DNA from: an uncultured Mollicutes bacterium
GTDB taxonomy: Bacteria > Bacillota_I > Bacilli_A > RFN20 > CAG-826
DNA: 26,063 bases
Assembly (NCBI GenBank): GCA_937893635.1
Contig: CALBGF010000250.1
Location: 1 to 26,063 of the forward strand
Direction: 5' to 3'
Shown here: in pieces, positions 1-8,263 of the stretch
How the letters are laid out: each line of letters starts with the position of its first letter
How positions within the stretch are numbered: the stretch's first letter is position 1
Notes under the pieces: generated by a model
Told to the model about the DNA's origin: nothing
The model's database searches: none
What the model saw: the letters and a program-made list of their open reading frames with translations, nothing else
Program-made: the position numbers and the translations under genes

Positions 1-99
1 GGTGAACATACTTATGAAAAATATGTTTTAGCTAAACAAATTGAATGGGACGAATATCGTAAATTAGTTTCCCCGTGGGAAATTAAAAAATATTTATAA
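1..99 (+). CDS. glnA: Glutamine synthetase, C-terminal end (partial)
   Basis: The window opens inside a gene whose last 32 codons end at TAA 97-99. The visible tail has GEHTYEKYV, then an IEWDEYR segment and a PWEIKKYL end. This matches the C-terminus of type I glutamine synthetase in Bacillota (GEH..E.....KEIEWD.YR..V..WE...Y), which makes glutamine from glutamate, ammonia and ATP. The catalytic core lies outside the window, so the call rests on this short tail. Only 20 bases separate it from glmS, whose first substrate is glutamine, so the two are probably co-transcribed. Confidence 0.75.
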   Translation, partial: GEHTYEKYVLAKQIEWDEYRKLVSPWEIKKYL

Positions 100-119
100 T
101 AAAGGGGAAATAATTAATT

Positions 120-1898
120 ATGTGTGGAATCGTTGGAACAGTTGATAGCAAAAATTTACGCTCTTTTTTACTTAATGGCTTAAAGTCTTTAGAATATCGT
201 GGCTATGACTCAGCAGGTATTGCCACAATCACAGACAACAAATTTAATTTATATCGTTGTGTTGGTCGCGTTGAAGGATTAGAAGAAAAAATCCCTTCAG
301 TTTTACCTGGATTTACTGGTATTGGTCATACTAGATGGGCAACACACGGTGAGCCACTTGAAAGAAATTGTCATCCTCATGTTAGTTTTAATAATATATT
401 TGCCATTGTTCATAATGGTGTAATTGAAAACTTTCAAGAATTAAAAAACGAATTATTAAATGAAGGATTCAAATTTAACAGTGACACTGATACTGAAGTT
501 ATTGCTAATGTTTTAGAACAAGAATATTCAAAGACTAATAACGTATTAGAATCCATTAATAACGCTCTTAAACGTATTGATGGTTCTCTTGCTATCGCTA
601 TTTTATTTAATGGTGATGAACATAAATTATATTTTGCAAGAAGAAAATCACCTTTATTAATTGGTATTGGAAAAGAAACCAATTATTTAGCAAGTGACGC
701 TCTTCCAATGATTAAATGTGCGAATAAATTTGTTGATTTATTAAATGATCAATATGGTTATATTACTACTAATGAAGTACATGTTTATCAAAATAGTAAA
801 GAAGTTGAACTAAAATTCACAGAACGTAATGCTGAATTATTAAATGCGGACTTAAATGGTTATCCTCACTATATGCTTAAAGAGATTGAAGAAATTCCAA
901 GTTGCATTGTTCGCTTAATCGATAACTACTTTGTTAACGATGAATATCATTTTAATAAAGAAATGCTTGAATCATTACAAAATGCTGACACTATTACATT
1001 TATTGCTTGTGGTACTTCTTATCATGCTTGTTTGTTAGGAAAGCATTATATGGAAAAAATCGGTAAGCATTCCGAAGCTTACATTGCTTCAGAATGGGCA
1101 TATTTCCCACATTTTAACGATCGCGAAAAAGAAGTATTTATCCTCGTATCTCAATCTGGAGAAACAGCAGATGTAATTACTTGTTTGCAAAATATTAATA
1201 AAAATAATTACAAATCAATTACCATCACTAATACAAAAGGATCAACTTTAGAGCGTGATGCAACTTGGTCTTGTTTACTTTACGCTGGAGTAGAAATTGC
1301 TGTTGCTTCAACAAAAGCATATACTTCCCAAGTTTCATTACTTTATTTATTATCTTCCGCAATTGTTCATAATACTTCTTCTGTTAAGATTCTTAAGAAT
1401 AATAATGTGGCATTAAATAACATTATAAATCAAAAAGAACAAATAAAAGAAATTGCTTATAAAATTAAAAATGTTAATGATGCTTTCTTCTTAGGACGTG
1501 GTACTGATTATTATGTTGCTTTAGAAGCTTCATTAAAATTAAAAGAAATTACTTATATTCATTCTGAAGCATTTCCAGGCGGAGAATTAAAACATGGTCC
1601 TCTTGCTTTAATTGAAAAGAACACCCCAGTATTTGGATTTATTACTCTTCCAGAAATCTCTGCGGCTATGCGTGGTAATTTCTCCGAAGTAAAAGCTCGT
1701 AATGCTAAAGTTTATTCAATTGTAACGAAGAATTTAGCTACAAAAGATGATACAATAGTAATAGATAACTTAAATCGTGATATTTCCGCACTTGCTATTG
1801 TTATGGTTGCTCAATATTTGGCTTATTACACCGCTTTAGCGCGTAATAAAGATATTGATAAACCAAGAAACTTAGCAAAATCCGTAACGGTAGAATAG
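120..1898 (+). CDS. glmS: Glutamine--fructose-6-phosphate aminotransferase (isomerizing)
   Basis: This enzyme makes glucosamine-6-phosphate from fructose-6-phosphate and glutamine, the committed step to UDP-GlcNAc. Its 592 residues are close to the usual ~600. Met-Cys-Gly at the N-terminus supplies the Cys2 nucleophile of the class II glutaminase domain, with TRWATHGEP (71-79), HNGVIENF (98-105) and DTEVIANVL (124-132). Two SIS sugar-isomerase domains follow: ACGTSYHA (296-303), SQSGETADV (344-352), ASTKAYTSQ (396-404), then SEAFPGGELKHGPLALI (482-498). The C-terminal AKSVTVE holds the catalytic lysine (K587). The GGGG-type ribosome binding site at 103-107 fits the ATG at 120. Only 20 bases separate it from glnA, so there is no room for the glmS ribozyme leader known in Bacillus. 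Function is near certain. Confidence 0.97.
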   Translation: MCGIVGTVDSKNLRSFLLNGLKSLEYRGYDSAGIATITDNKFNLYRCVGRVEGLEEKIPSVLPGFTGIGHTRWATHGEPLERNCHPHVSFNNIFAIVHNGVIENFQELKNELLNEGFKFNSDTDTEVIANVLEQEYSKTNNVLESINNALKRIDGSLAIAILFNGDEHKLYFARRKSPLLIGIGKETNYLASDALPMIKCANKFVDLLNDQYGYITTNEVHVYQNSKEVELKFTERNAELLNADLNGYPHYMLKEIEEIPSCIVRLIDNYFVNDEYHFNKEMLESLQNADTITFIACGTSYHACLLGKHYMEKIGKHSEAYIASEWAYFPHFNDREKEVFILVSQSGETADVITCLQNINKNNYKSITITNTKGSTLERDATWSCLLYAGVEIAVASTKAYTSQVSLLYLLSSAIVHNTSSVKILKNNNVALNNIINQKEQIKEIAYKIKNVNDAFFLGRGTDYYVALEASLKLKEITYIHSEAFPGGELKHGPLALIEKNTPVFGFITLPEISAAMRGNFSEVKARNAKVYSIVTKNLATKDDTIVIDNLNRDISALAIVMVAQYLAYYTALARNKDIDKPRNLAKSVTVE

Positions 1899-1909
1899 AG
1901 GTTAAATTT

Positions 1910-3211
1910 ATGCGATATTTTGGAACAGATGGTATACGTGGAGAGGCTTATGTAACACTTACTGATAGCCTAGCGCGCAAAGTTGGTAAAAGTTTAAAAT
2001 TATTAGATTGCAAAAAAGTTGTTATTGGTTATGATACAAGAGAATCTAATCATATGCTTGCTGATAATATTGCACTTGGTGCAAAAAGTGCTGGTAAAGA
2101 AGTAATTGATTTAGGAATTATTCCTACACCTGGACTTTGTTATGTATCAACTTTAGAAAAATGTATTGGTGTTATGATTACTGCTTCTCATAATCCTTAC
2201 CAAGATAATGGTATTAAAATATTTTATGATGGTGCCAAAATCAAAGATGAGATTGAAGAACAAATTGAAGATTTTATCGACGCTAATGACGATGTTGTTC
2301 ATGAATCTTTAGAAGGAAGCATAAAAAAAGATGAATTAAAGAAGAATCTTTATGTCGAATTTTTAAATAGTTTAATAATAGATAACAATTTAAAAGTTGG
2401 ATTTGATTGCGCTAATGGAGCTACTTCTTTTGTTTCTGAGTTTTTCCGTCCTCATTTAAAAGAAGCATTATATATTGCCCATGAGCCAAATGGTAAAAAC
2501 ATTAATGCTGGTGTTGGTTCTACACACATTGAAGCAATTGAAAAATTTGTAAAAGAACATCATCTTGATGTTGGTTTTGCTTTTGATGGCGATGGTGATC
2601 GTGTTTTAGCAGTTGATGAAAATGGTACTCTCCATAGCGGCGATGAACTCATTTATGTTATTGCTAAAGACTTAAAAGAAAATGGTTATTTAAATAATGA
2701 CACTGTTGTTTTAACAATTATGTCTAATTTAGGTATTATTAATTCATTAAACAAATTAGGAATAAAAGTAAGCACCACTACTGTTGGTGACCGTAATGTT
2801 TTAAAAGAAATGCAATTACATAACTACGTTATAGGTGGAGAAAATTCAGGTCATATTATTAATTTACGCCACTTATCGACTGGCGATGGTATGTTATCCG
2901 CAATTATGGTTTTAAATATTATGGCCAAAACAAATAAATCATTATTAGGATTAACAAAAGACTTAGAAGTTTGGCCTGATAAACTAGTAAACTTAAAAGT
3001 CAAAGATAAAAAAATTGCTAATGAAGATATCGTTAAAAACGAAGTTAATAGAATAAAAGAGCAATATCCTAACATTCAACTAGTAATTCGAGCAAGTGGT
3101 ACTGAAAACTTACTTCGCGTTAGTTGTTGTGCCGAAAGTAAAGAACTTGTTAACGAAATTATTGAACATTTTGTTACATTAATTAATAAAATAGATCAAG
3201 GAGCAAAATAA
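1910..3211 (+). CDS. glmM: Phosphoglucosamine mutase
   Basis: It interconverts glucosamine-6-phosphate and glucosamine-1-phosphate, the second step to UDP-GlcNAc. The 433 residues are slightly short against the usual ~445-450, but every landmark is present: FGTDGIRG at the N-terminus, the phosphoserine loop TASHNP (91-96, Ser93), the Mg-binding DGDGDR (226-231), the sugar-binding GGENSGH (309-315) and the phosphate-binding RASGTE (394-399). SASHNP-type loops in this subfamily favour phosphoglucosamine over phosphoglucose, and the position between glmS and glmU settles the choice. A GAGG binding site precedes the ATG, 11 bases after the glmS stop. Its own stop abuts the glmU start with no gap. 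Confidence 0.96.
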   Translation: MRYFGTDGIRGEAYVTLTDSLARKVGKSLKLLDCKKVVIGYDTRESNHMLADNIALGAKSAGKEVIDLGIIPTPGLCYVSTLEKCIGVMITASHNPYQDNGIKIFYDGAKIKDEIEEQIEDFIDANDDVVHESLEGSIKKDELKKNLYVEFLNSLIIDNNLKVGFDCANGATSFVSEFFRPHLKEALYIAHEPNGKNINAGVGSTHIEAIEKFVKEHHLDVGFAFDGDGDRVLAVDENGTLHSGDELIYVIAKDLKENGYLNNDTVVLTIMSNLGIINSLNKLGIKVSTTTVGDRNVLKEMQLHNYVIGGENSGHIINLRHLSTGDGMLSAIMVLNIMAKTNKSLLGLTKDLEVWPDKLVNLKVKDKKIANEDIVKNEVNRIKEQYPNIQLVIRASGTENLLRVSCCAESKELVNEIIEHFVTLINKIDQGAK

Positions 3212-4579
3212 ATGAAAAATTATGCAATTGTCCTTGCTGCAGGTCAAGGAAAGCGCATGAAAGTTCAACTTCCTAAATGCGCACATTTAATACTTAAAAA
3301 ACCAATGGCAAAATATGTTATTGATGCCATTGATGGTTGTGTTGATGAAAAAATACTTGTCGTTGATTCTAATGGTAAAAATATTTTTGAAGAAATATTT
3401 GCCAGTCAAGTTACTTATGCTTTACAACCAAGTCATTTAGGAACTGGCGATGCTTTACGTTGTGCTTTAAAAAATATAAAAGATTTAGAAGGATACTCAT
3501 TAATTTTGCCTGGTGATGTCCCTTTAATTGATAAACAAGAATTAATTAATTTTATGAACTTCCATGTGACTTCTCACGCTGATGTATCTGTATTAACAAT
3601 TCATATGAAAGATCCATCTAATTATGGAAGAATTATTCGTGAAAATGGCCAAATTGTGGCAATTCGCGAAAAAAACGAAGCTTCTAAAGAGGAGTTAGAA
3701 ATCAATGAAGTAAATACCGGTATTTATTGTATTAAAAATAGTATTATCAATACTTTATTACCTAGTGACAATAATTATACTCACTTAATCTTACCTATTA
3801 TTGTTGAAAATGCATATAAAAGTGGTTTAATAGTACGTACTTTTTCTTCAAACAATGAAGAATTCTATTATGATGTCAATGATTTTTATACTTTATCAAT
3901 TGTTGAAAATATTATTAAAATTGCCACTAATAAAAAGCATTTATTAAATGGTGTTAATATTATTTCACCAGAAACAGTTACTATTTCTAGTGAAGTAACT
4001 ATTGAACCCGGCGTTACAATTTATCCTAATACATTTATCACTGGAAAAAGTGTTATTAAAAGTGGAGCAATTATTGGCCCTGATTCTGAACTTCATAATG
4101 CAGTTATTGATGAAGGCGCTACTATTCGCCATTCTTTAATAGTTGATAGTGCCGTAGGAAAAGAAACTACTGTTGGTCCATTCGCACATTTAAGAAATGG
4201 CACATTTGTTCACGATAACTGCCGCATTGGTAATTTTGTTGAAATCAAAAATTCTCGTATTGGTAATGGCACAAAAATATCACACTTAACATATTTAGGT
4301 GACACCGATTGCGGTGAAAATGTCAACTGGGGTTGTGGATGTGTTACTGTTAATTATGACGGCAAATTTAAAAACAAAACCACTGTTGGTGATAATGTCT
4401 TTATTGGTTGTAACACTAATTTAATTGCCCCAATTTCAATTGGGAATAACGTCTTTATTGCGGCTGGTTCCACTATTACTGATGATATTCCTGATGAAGC
4501 ATTCTCTATTGCGCGTACAAGACAAATAACTAAAGAAGATTACGCTCGTAAATATTCTTACGGAAAGAAGAAAAAATAA
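3212..4579 (+). CDS. glmU: Bifunctional N-acetyltransferase / UDP-GlcNAc pyrophosphorylase
   Basis: It acetylates glucosamine-1-phosphate and then couples it to UTP, giving UDP-GlcNAc for peptidoglycan and glycans. The length, 455 residues, is normal. The N-terminal nucleotidyltransferase domain has LAAGQGKRM (8-16), Lys22, GTGDAL (78-82 region), GDVPL with the metal Asp102, and NEVNTGIY. From about residue 250 to the end there is a left-handed beta-helix of hexapeptide repeats. In it are GPFAHLRNGT (322-331), SHLTYLGD (357-364, catalytic His358), NYDG (381-384) and SIARTRQ near the end. The ribosome binding site AAGGAG (3198-3203) lies inside the end of glmM, which indicates translational coupling. 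The C-terminus is lysine-rich. Both catalytic halves look intact. Confidence 0.97.
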   Translation: MKNYAIVLAAGQGKRMKVQLPKCAHLILKKPMAKYVIDAIDGCVDEKILVVDSNGKNIFEEIFASQVTYALQPSHLGTGDALRCALKNIKDLEGYSLILPGDVPLIDKQELINFMNFHVTSHADVSVLTIHMKDPSNYGRIIRENGQIVAIREKNEASKEELEINEVNTGIYCIKNSIINTLLPSDNNYTHLILPIIVENAYKSGLIVRTFSSNNEEFYYDVNDFYTLSIVENIIKIATNKKHLLNGVNIISPETVTISSEVTIEPGVTIYPNTFITGKSVIKSGAIIGPDSELHNAVIDEGATIRHSLIVDSAVGKETTVGPFAHLRNGTFVHDNCRIGNFVEIKNSRIGNGTKISHLTYLGDTDCGENVNWGCGCVTVNYDGKFKNKTTVGDNVFIGCNTNLIAPISIGNNVFIAAGSTITDDIPDEAFSIARTRQITKEDYARKYSYGKKKK

Positions 4580-4580
4580 T

Positions 4581-5396
4581 ATGATTATAACCAAAATTGC
4601 TACTTGTGATAATGATTTTATTTCCACATTATGCGGTTTTGGTTTTTCTTATGATTTAGCAAGTTTTTTATATCATCATCAAGATTTAGTTAAAATAAAT
4701 AATCAAGCATTTTCATCACCAAATATAAAAAAAGGTGACAAAATTGAACTTAATTTATTTGAAGAAAATAAAGTATATGGTAATTCTAAAAATGAACTTG
4801 ATATTCTTTATGAAGATGATTATTTATTAATTGTTAATAAGCCGCATAATATTGCCACTATCCCGACAATTAGACATTTCAATAATAATTTAGCTAGTGA
4901 TGTTAGTAATTATTATTTGAATCATAATATCAAAAGCAAAATTCATGTTGTGACAAGGCTAGATTATGAAACTAATGGAATAGTTATATTTGCTAAACAT
5001 CAATATATTCATGCACTTATGAGTAAAGTCAAAATTGATAAATATTATCTTGCTGATGTTCATGGCATAATTCGTGAAAATGGAATTATCAATAAACCTA
5101 TTTTAAAAGATCCTAATGATACAAAAAAGCGCATTATTGATGAAAAAGGAAAAACTGGTATTACCGAATATGAAATTATAAATGTTAATGAAAAAGAAAA
5201 CAAAACCACTATTAAAGCGCATCTAATAACAGGTAGGACACATCAAATTCGCTTACATTTTGCTAGTATTTCTCATCCTGTTATCGGAGATAAGCTTTAT
5301 GGATTTGATAATAGATCCGCTATTTTATGTTTAACTTGTGTAGAAGTAAAATTCATTCATCCAATCACTAATAATTTAATTCATATTAAAATTTAA
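4581..5396 (+). CDS. RluA-family pseudouridine synthase
   Basis: It probably isomerises one or more uridines to pseudouridine in 23S rRNA or tRNA. The 271 residues carry a short, degenerate S4-like N-terminal RNA-binding region (about 10-60). The RluA catalytic domain contains VTRLDYETNGIVIFAK, with the catalytic aspartate at Asp128. Later segments are HGII and the signature GRTHQIRLH followed by HPVIGDKLYG. It starts one base after the glmU stop, with GGAAAGAAG as binding site, so it is the last gene of the glnA-glm operon. The exact target base cannot be read from sequence; RluD-, RluC- and RluA-type proteins share these motifs. It converges with the recombinase gene with a one-base gap, and no terminator is visible between them. 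Confidence 0.88.
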   Translation: MIITKIATCDNDFISTLCGFGFSYDLASFLYHHQDLVKINNQAFSSPNIKKGDKIELNLFEENKVYGNSKNELDILYEDDYLLIVNKPHNIATIPTIRHFNNNLASDVSNYYLNHNIKSKIHVVTRLDYETNGIVIFAKHQYIHALMSKVKIDKYYLADVHGIIRENGIINKPILKDPNDTKKRIIDEKGKTGITEYEIINVNEKENKTTIKAHLITGRTHQIRLHFASISHPVIGDKLYGFDNRSAILCLTCVEVKFIHPITNNLIHIKI

Positions 5397-5397
5397 G

Positions 5398-6003
5398 TTA
5401 ACTTGTAATAGCGCTTCTTCTTTCTTTAACTAGTCTAAAAAAGGTGCCACGCGATATTCCAATTAACTTCGCTGCTTCAATATTGGTAAGATCTTTATTG
5501 ATATAATTATCGAAAATTTCATTGGTGTTAACTGGTAGTTTTACTTTAGGTCTACCAAACTTAACACCTTTTTCTTTGGCAATTCTAATTCCCTCAGCTT
5601 GCCTTTGTTTGATATTTATTCGCTCGTTTTCCGCTACAAAAGATAATACTTGTAAAACAATATCTGATATAAATTTTCCTACTAAGTTTTTACCTTCAAT
5701 TCTTGTATCTAATAATGGCATATCTAATACTTTAATATCAGCGCCTATAGTTTTAGTAATTCTAGACCATTCTTCTAATATCATTTGATAATTTCTACCA
5801 AGACGATCTATTGATTTTATTATCAATAAGTCGTCTTTTTTTAGTTTTCTAATTAACTTTTGATATTTAACTCTATCAAAGTCTTTTCCAGATTCTTTAT
5901 CAATATAAATATATTTATCATCAATATTCAATGCTTTGATTTCTTCATATTGTCTATCAATATTTTGTTGTTTTGTTGATACGCGAATATATGCGTAAAT
6001 CAT
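5398..6003 (-). CDS. Serine site-specific recombinase (resolvase/invertase family)
   Basis: This 201-residue protein has the compact layout of Hin/Gin invertases and Tn3-type resolvases. The catalytic domain starts IYAYIRVST with nucleophile Ser9 and Arg7, then the arginine motif IDRLGR (65-70). A long E-helix (about 100-140) is followed by the linker GVKFGRPK and a C-terminal helix-turn-helix (about 170-193). It is too short to be a large serine integrase. The start at ATG 6003 is preferred because GAGGTGA sits 6 bases upstream; the GTG at 6012 would lie inside that site. The gene is divergent from the restriction-modification operon and next to the left copy of an inverted repeat bracketing that operon. 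Gin-type invertases occupy the same relative position. Resolvase of a lost transposon is the alternative. Confidence 0.9.
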   Translation of the reverse strand: MIYAYIRVSTKQQNIDRQYEEIKALNIDDKYIYIDKESGKDFDRVKYQKLIRKLKKDDLLIIKSIDRLGRNYQMILEEWSRITKTIGADIKVLDMPLLDTRIEGKNLVGKFISDIVLQVLSFVAENERINIKQRQAEGIRIAKEKGVKFGRPKVKLPVNTNEIFDNYINKDLTNIEAAKLIGISRGTFFRLVKERRSAITS

Positions 6004-6021
6004 AATAATCACCTCGTTATT

Positions 6022-6050
6022 TATATAGATGAAAATGATGATGTAATCAA
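6022..6050 (-). promoter_or_regulatory. Probable promoter of the recombinase gene
   Basis: Reading the - strand, TTGATT (6050-6045) and TATATA (6027-6022) are 17 bases apart, about 20 bases upstream of the ATG at 6003. The hexamers are close to sigma-A consensus. In AT-rich DNA such matches are common, so this is moderate evidence. Confidence 0.45.
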
Positions 6051-6088
6051 GACATTAAATATAAAAAGAATATAAAAATGTATATGTT

Positions 6089-6118
6089 TTGACACCTTTA
6101 AAATTTATAATTTATTAT
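6089..6118 (+). promoter_or_regulatory. Probable promoter of the restriction-modification operon
   Basis: TTGACA (6089-6094) is a perfect -35 hexamer. TATTAT (6113-6118) follows at 18 bases. A small inverted repeat, TTATAAT/ATTATAA (6105-6120), covers the -10 region and could be an operator. The predicted leader to the start codon at 6248 is about 120 bases. The promoter lies outside the 19-bp inverted repeat that brackets the two genes it would drive. Confidence 0.55.
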
Positions 6119-6206
6119 AACAATTTTATCTCAATATTACAAAATAAATACTGAATTTTTTTGTTTTCTATTAAATTTTCATAACTCAAATAAAGCATAC
6201 AATTTG

Positions 6207-6225
6207 ATACTTGGATTTTTCAATT
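6207..6225 (+). repeat. Left copy of inverted repeat bracketing the R-M genes
   Basis: ATACTTGGATTTTTCAATT here is matched, in reverse complement, by 9306-9324. Seventeen of 19 positions agree, including 14 consecutive bases (6212-6225 against 9306-9319). It lies between the operon promoter and the ribosome binding site at 6234-6240. Confidence 0.55.
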
Positions 6226-6247
6226 TTGCAATGAAAGAGGTATGCAT

Positions 6248-8263
6248 ATGAATAATTTTAGAAAACAAGTCGAAGAATACTTAAAATTATGGCCAAATAA
6301 TCCTGCTATTGAATATTATGATTTTACGCAAGACATAATTCATTATGGTCCAAGAAGAGATACTAGGGCTATTTCAAAACTTCCTGGAGATGAAGAATAT
6401 GTAAGAGCATATATCGTAACTAAGTTGGTTAACGAACTTGGTTATAGCATGAGTGATATCGCTTTTGAAGAAGAATATTCAACTGGTCATCCAACAACAA
6501 AAAAATCACGAATTGATATTATTGTTTATAAACCACATAGTAATAACATTTTTATGTTTATAGAATTAAAATCCCCAGACAAATACAAATCTGAACGTAA
6601 CAAATCCATAGAGAATCAACTATATTACGTTGCCCCATTAGAAATAGCTAGAAATTCTAATAGCATTGATTATTTAGTATATTGCTCTCTTAATGAGTTG
6701 GATTGTTCTGAGGTAGTTACCCTTATTGATTATAAAAAATATAATTCTTACATGAAATGGAAAAACGATCCTAATTATCATTCAAATCTTTTGTCCAGCT
6801 ATAGTTCTGCTCCAAGTTCAACTGCTAAACGTTCATTTGGAGTTAATGACGTAGACGATAGGATTGAAAATATTATTAGTTCATTAAATCAACATATTAA
6901 ATATACCGAGGTTAAAGACTCACTGCTATTTATAAATACTTGTATTTTGGCTTTATTTAATGATGATTTTAGAAAAGATATACAGGCTGGTATGCACGAT
7001 AGTGATTCTATGGATACAATAATTGATGAAATGCAAAGCATTATCGTTAGAAGCGGCGGAGAGATTGATAAATATTCATTTACTGATAGTAGAAATAAAA
7101 GGTCAATCACATCATTAATAAAGTCCACATGCACATCAATGAAAAGTAAAAAAGAGCTTAATAGTTCAATATATTCCCTTTTGAGTTTTTTAAAAGATTT
7201 AGCCAACAAGGTTTTTCCAATTATTAATTATGGAAGTAATGAAGACAAACTTTTAATTTCTGAAACCATTTATAAATATATCTATATTCATAAAAACGGT
7301 AAAAATAGTATTATTTCTACTCCTGCAAATATTACAAATTTTATGGTTAAGTTACTTGATTTGAAAGAAGATGATTTCTTTATTGAATTCTGCAGTGGAT
7401 TTGGAAATTTCACTCTTTCATATTTATTACAAATAATTAACAATTATACTTCTCCAAATGGAAATAAAGTTTCGGGCATAGAAAACGAGGATTATATCTA
7501 TCTATTCTATATTACTACTCTTAGAATTATTGGTTTGAATCTCATACAAGCACTAGATGGCGATATGCTAAAATTGTCAAGTATCAATGATTTAATTCCT
7601 TCTTATAATACAAATTACAAAGTAGGTGCATGCATGAATCCGCCTTTTGGTGGAAAAGATAATGCAATAGCAGCTAAATTAGTTCTAAAAGGTTGCGAAC
7701 TTTTACCTAAAGGCAGCTTATTTGCTGTGATTTTACCATATGTTTTTGCTATCGGAAGTTCAAAGTCAAATGGATTTGATGCCGAACAATTTCACAAAGA
7801 TTTATTAGCAAATAACACTTTGCTTGCTTCTTTTTCTTTAGCAGATGGAACATTTGGAGTAGCAGCTTCAACAGTAGTAACTACACTAATTATAAAAACA
7901 GGTATCCCACATTTTGCTTTTGATGAAAATGGTAAAGTAATTTATGATGAAAAAGGTAGAAAAATACCAAATGAAAAGACTTATTTAATGTATTGTAAGG
8001 ATGATGGATATAAAATTTTAAAAAACACTCGAGTTGAAAAGAAAAAAGGGTTGGGAGCCGAAAAAGTAAATAGCTGGCTAAGCAGTTATCAAACAAAAGC
8101 TACTGATCCATTAAAATCAGTATATATAGATATTCATGAAGATGATGAATGGTTAATTGAAGCATATATGAAAACCGATTATTCATTACTTCAAGAGTCA
8201 GATTTCGAACAAACAATACGTAACTTTTATGCATATAAAATTCAGAACGGAGGCAAAAAATGA
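6248..8263 (+). CDS. BcgI-like fused restriction endonuclease / adenine methyltransferase (A subunit)
   Basis: This 671-residue protein joins a nuclease and an N6-adenine methyltransferase in one chain. The N-terminal ~150 residues look like an HsdR-type PD-(D/E)XK fold: SRIDIIVYK supplies Asp90, and FIELKSP supplies Glu106 and Lys108. A helical connector follows. From about 340 there is an HsdM-like methylase: STPANITNFMVKLL, the SAM motif IEFCSGFGNF (379-388) and the catalytic NPPF (464-467). There is no helicase domain, so this is not type I. Size and partner match BcgI (A subunit ~637 residues, B ~341), a type IIB enzyme that cuts on both sides of its site. The start at 6248 is chosen because AAAGAGG (6234-6240) is 7 bases from it but only 1 base from the ATG at 6242. 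The stop overlaps the next gene. Confidence 0.82.
   Translation: MNNFRKQVEEYLKLWPNNPAIEYYDFTQDIIHYGPRRDTRAISKLPGDEEYVRAYIVTKLVNELGYSMSDIAFEEEYSTGHPTTKKSRIDIIVYKPHSNNIFMFIELKSPDKYKSERNKSIENQLYYVAPLEIARNSNSIDYLVYCSLNELDCSEVVTLIDYKKYNSYMKWKNDPNYHSNLLSSYSSAPSSTAKRSFGVNDVDDRIENIISSLNQHIKYTEVKDSLLFINTCILALFNDDFRKDIQAGMHDSDSMDTIIDEMQSIIVRSGGEIDKYSFTDSRNKRSITSLIKSTCTSMKSKKELNSSIYSLLSFLKDLANKVFPIINYGSNEDKLLISETIYKYIYIHKNGKNSIISTPANITNFMVKLLDLKEDDFFIEFCSGFGNFTLSYLLQIINNYTSPNGNKVSGIENEDYIYLFYITTLRIIGLNLIQALDGDMLKLSSINDLIPSYNTNYKVGACMNPPFGGKDNAIAAKLVLKGCELLPKGSLFAVILPYVFAIGSSKSNGFDAEQFHKDLLANNTLLASFSLADGTFGVAASTVVTTLIIKTGIPHFAFDENGKVIYDEKGRKIPNEKTYLMYCKDDGYKILKNTRVEKKKGLGAEKVNSWLSSYQTKATDPLKSVYIDIHEDDEWLIEAYMKTDYSLLQESDFEQTIRNFYAYKIQNGGKK

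Noticed and set aside
100..119. Possible glmS ribozyme
   Set aside because: Only 20 bases separate glnA and glmS, far too short for that element.
6242..6247. Upstream ATG as start of the nuclease-methylase gene
   Set aside because: It lies one base after the ribosome binding site; the ATG at 6248 has proper spacing.
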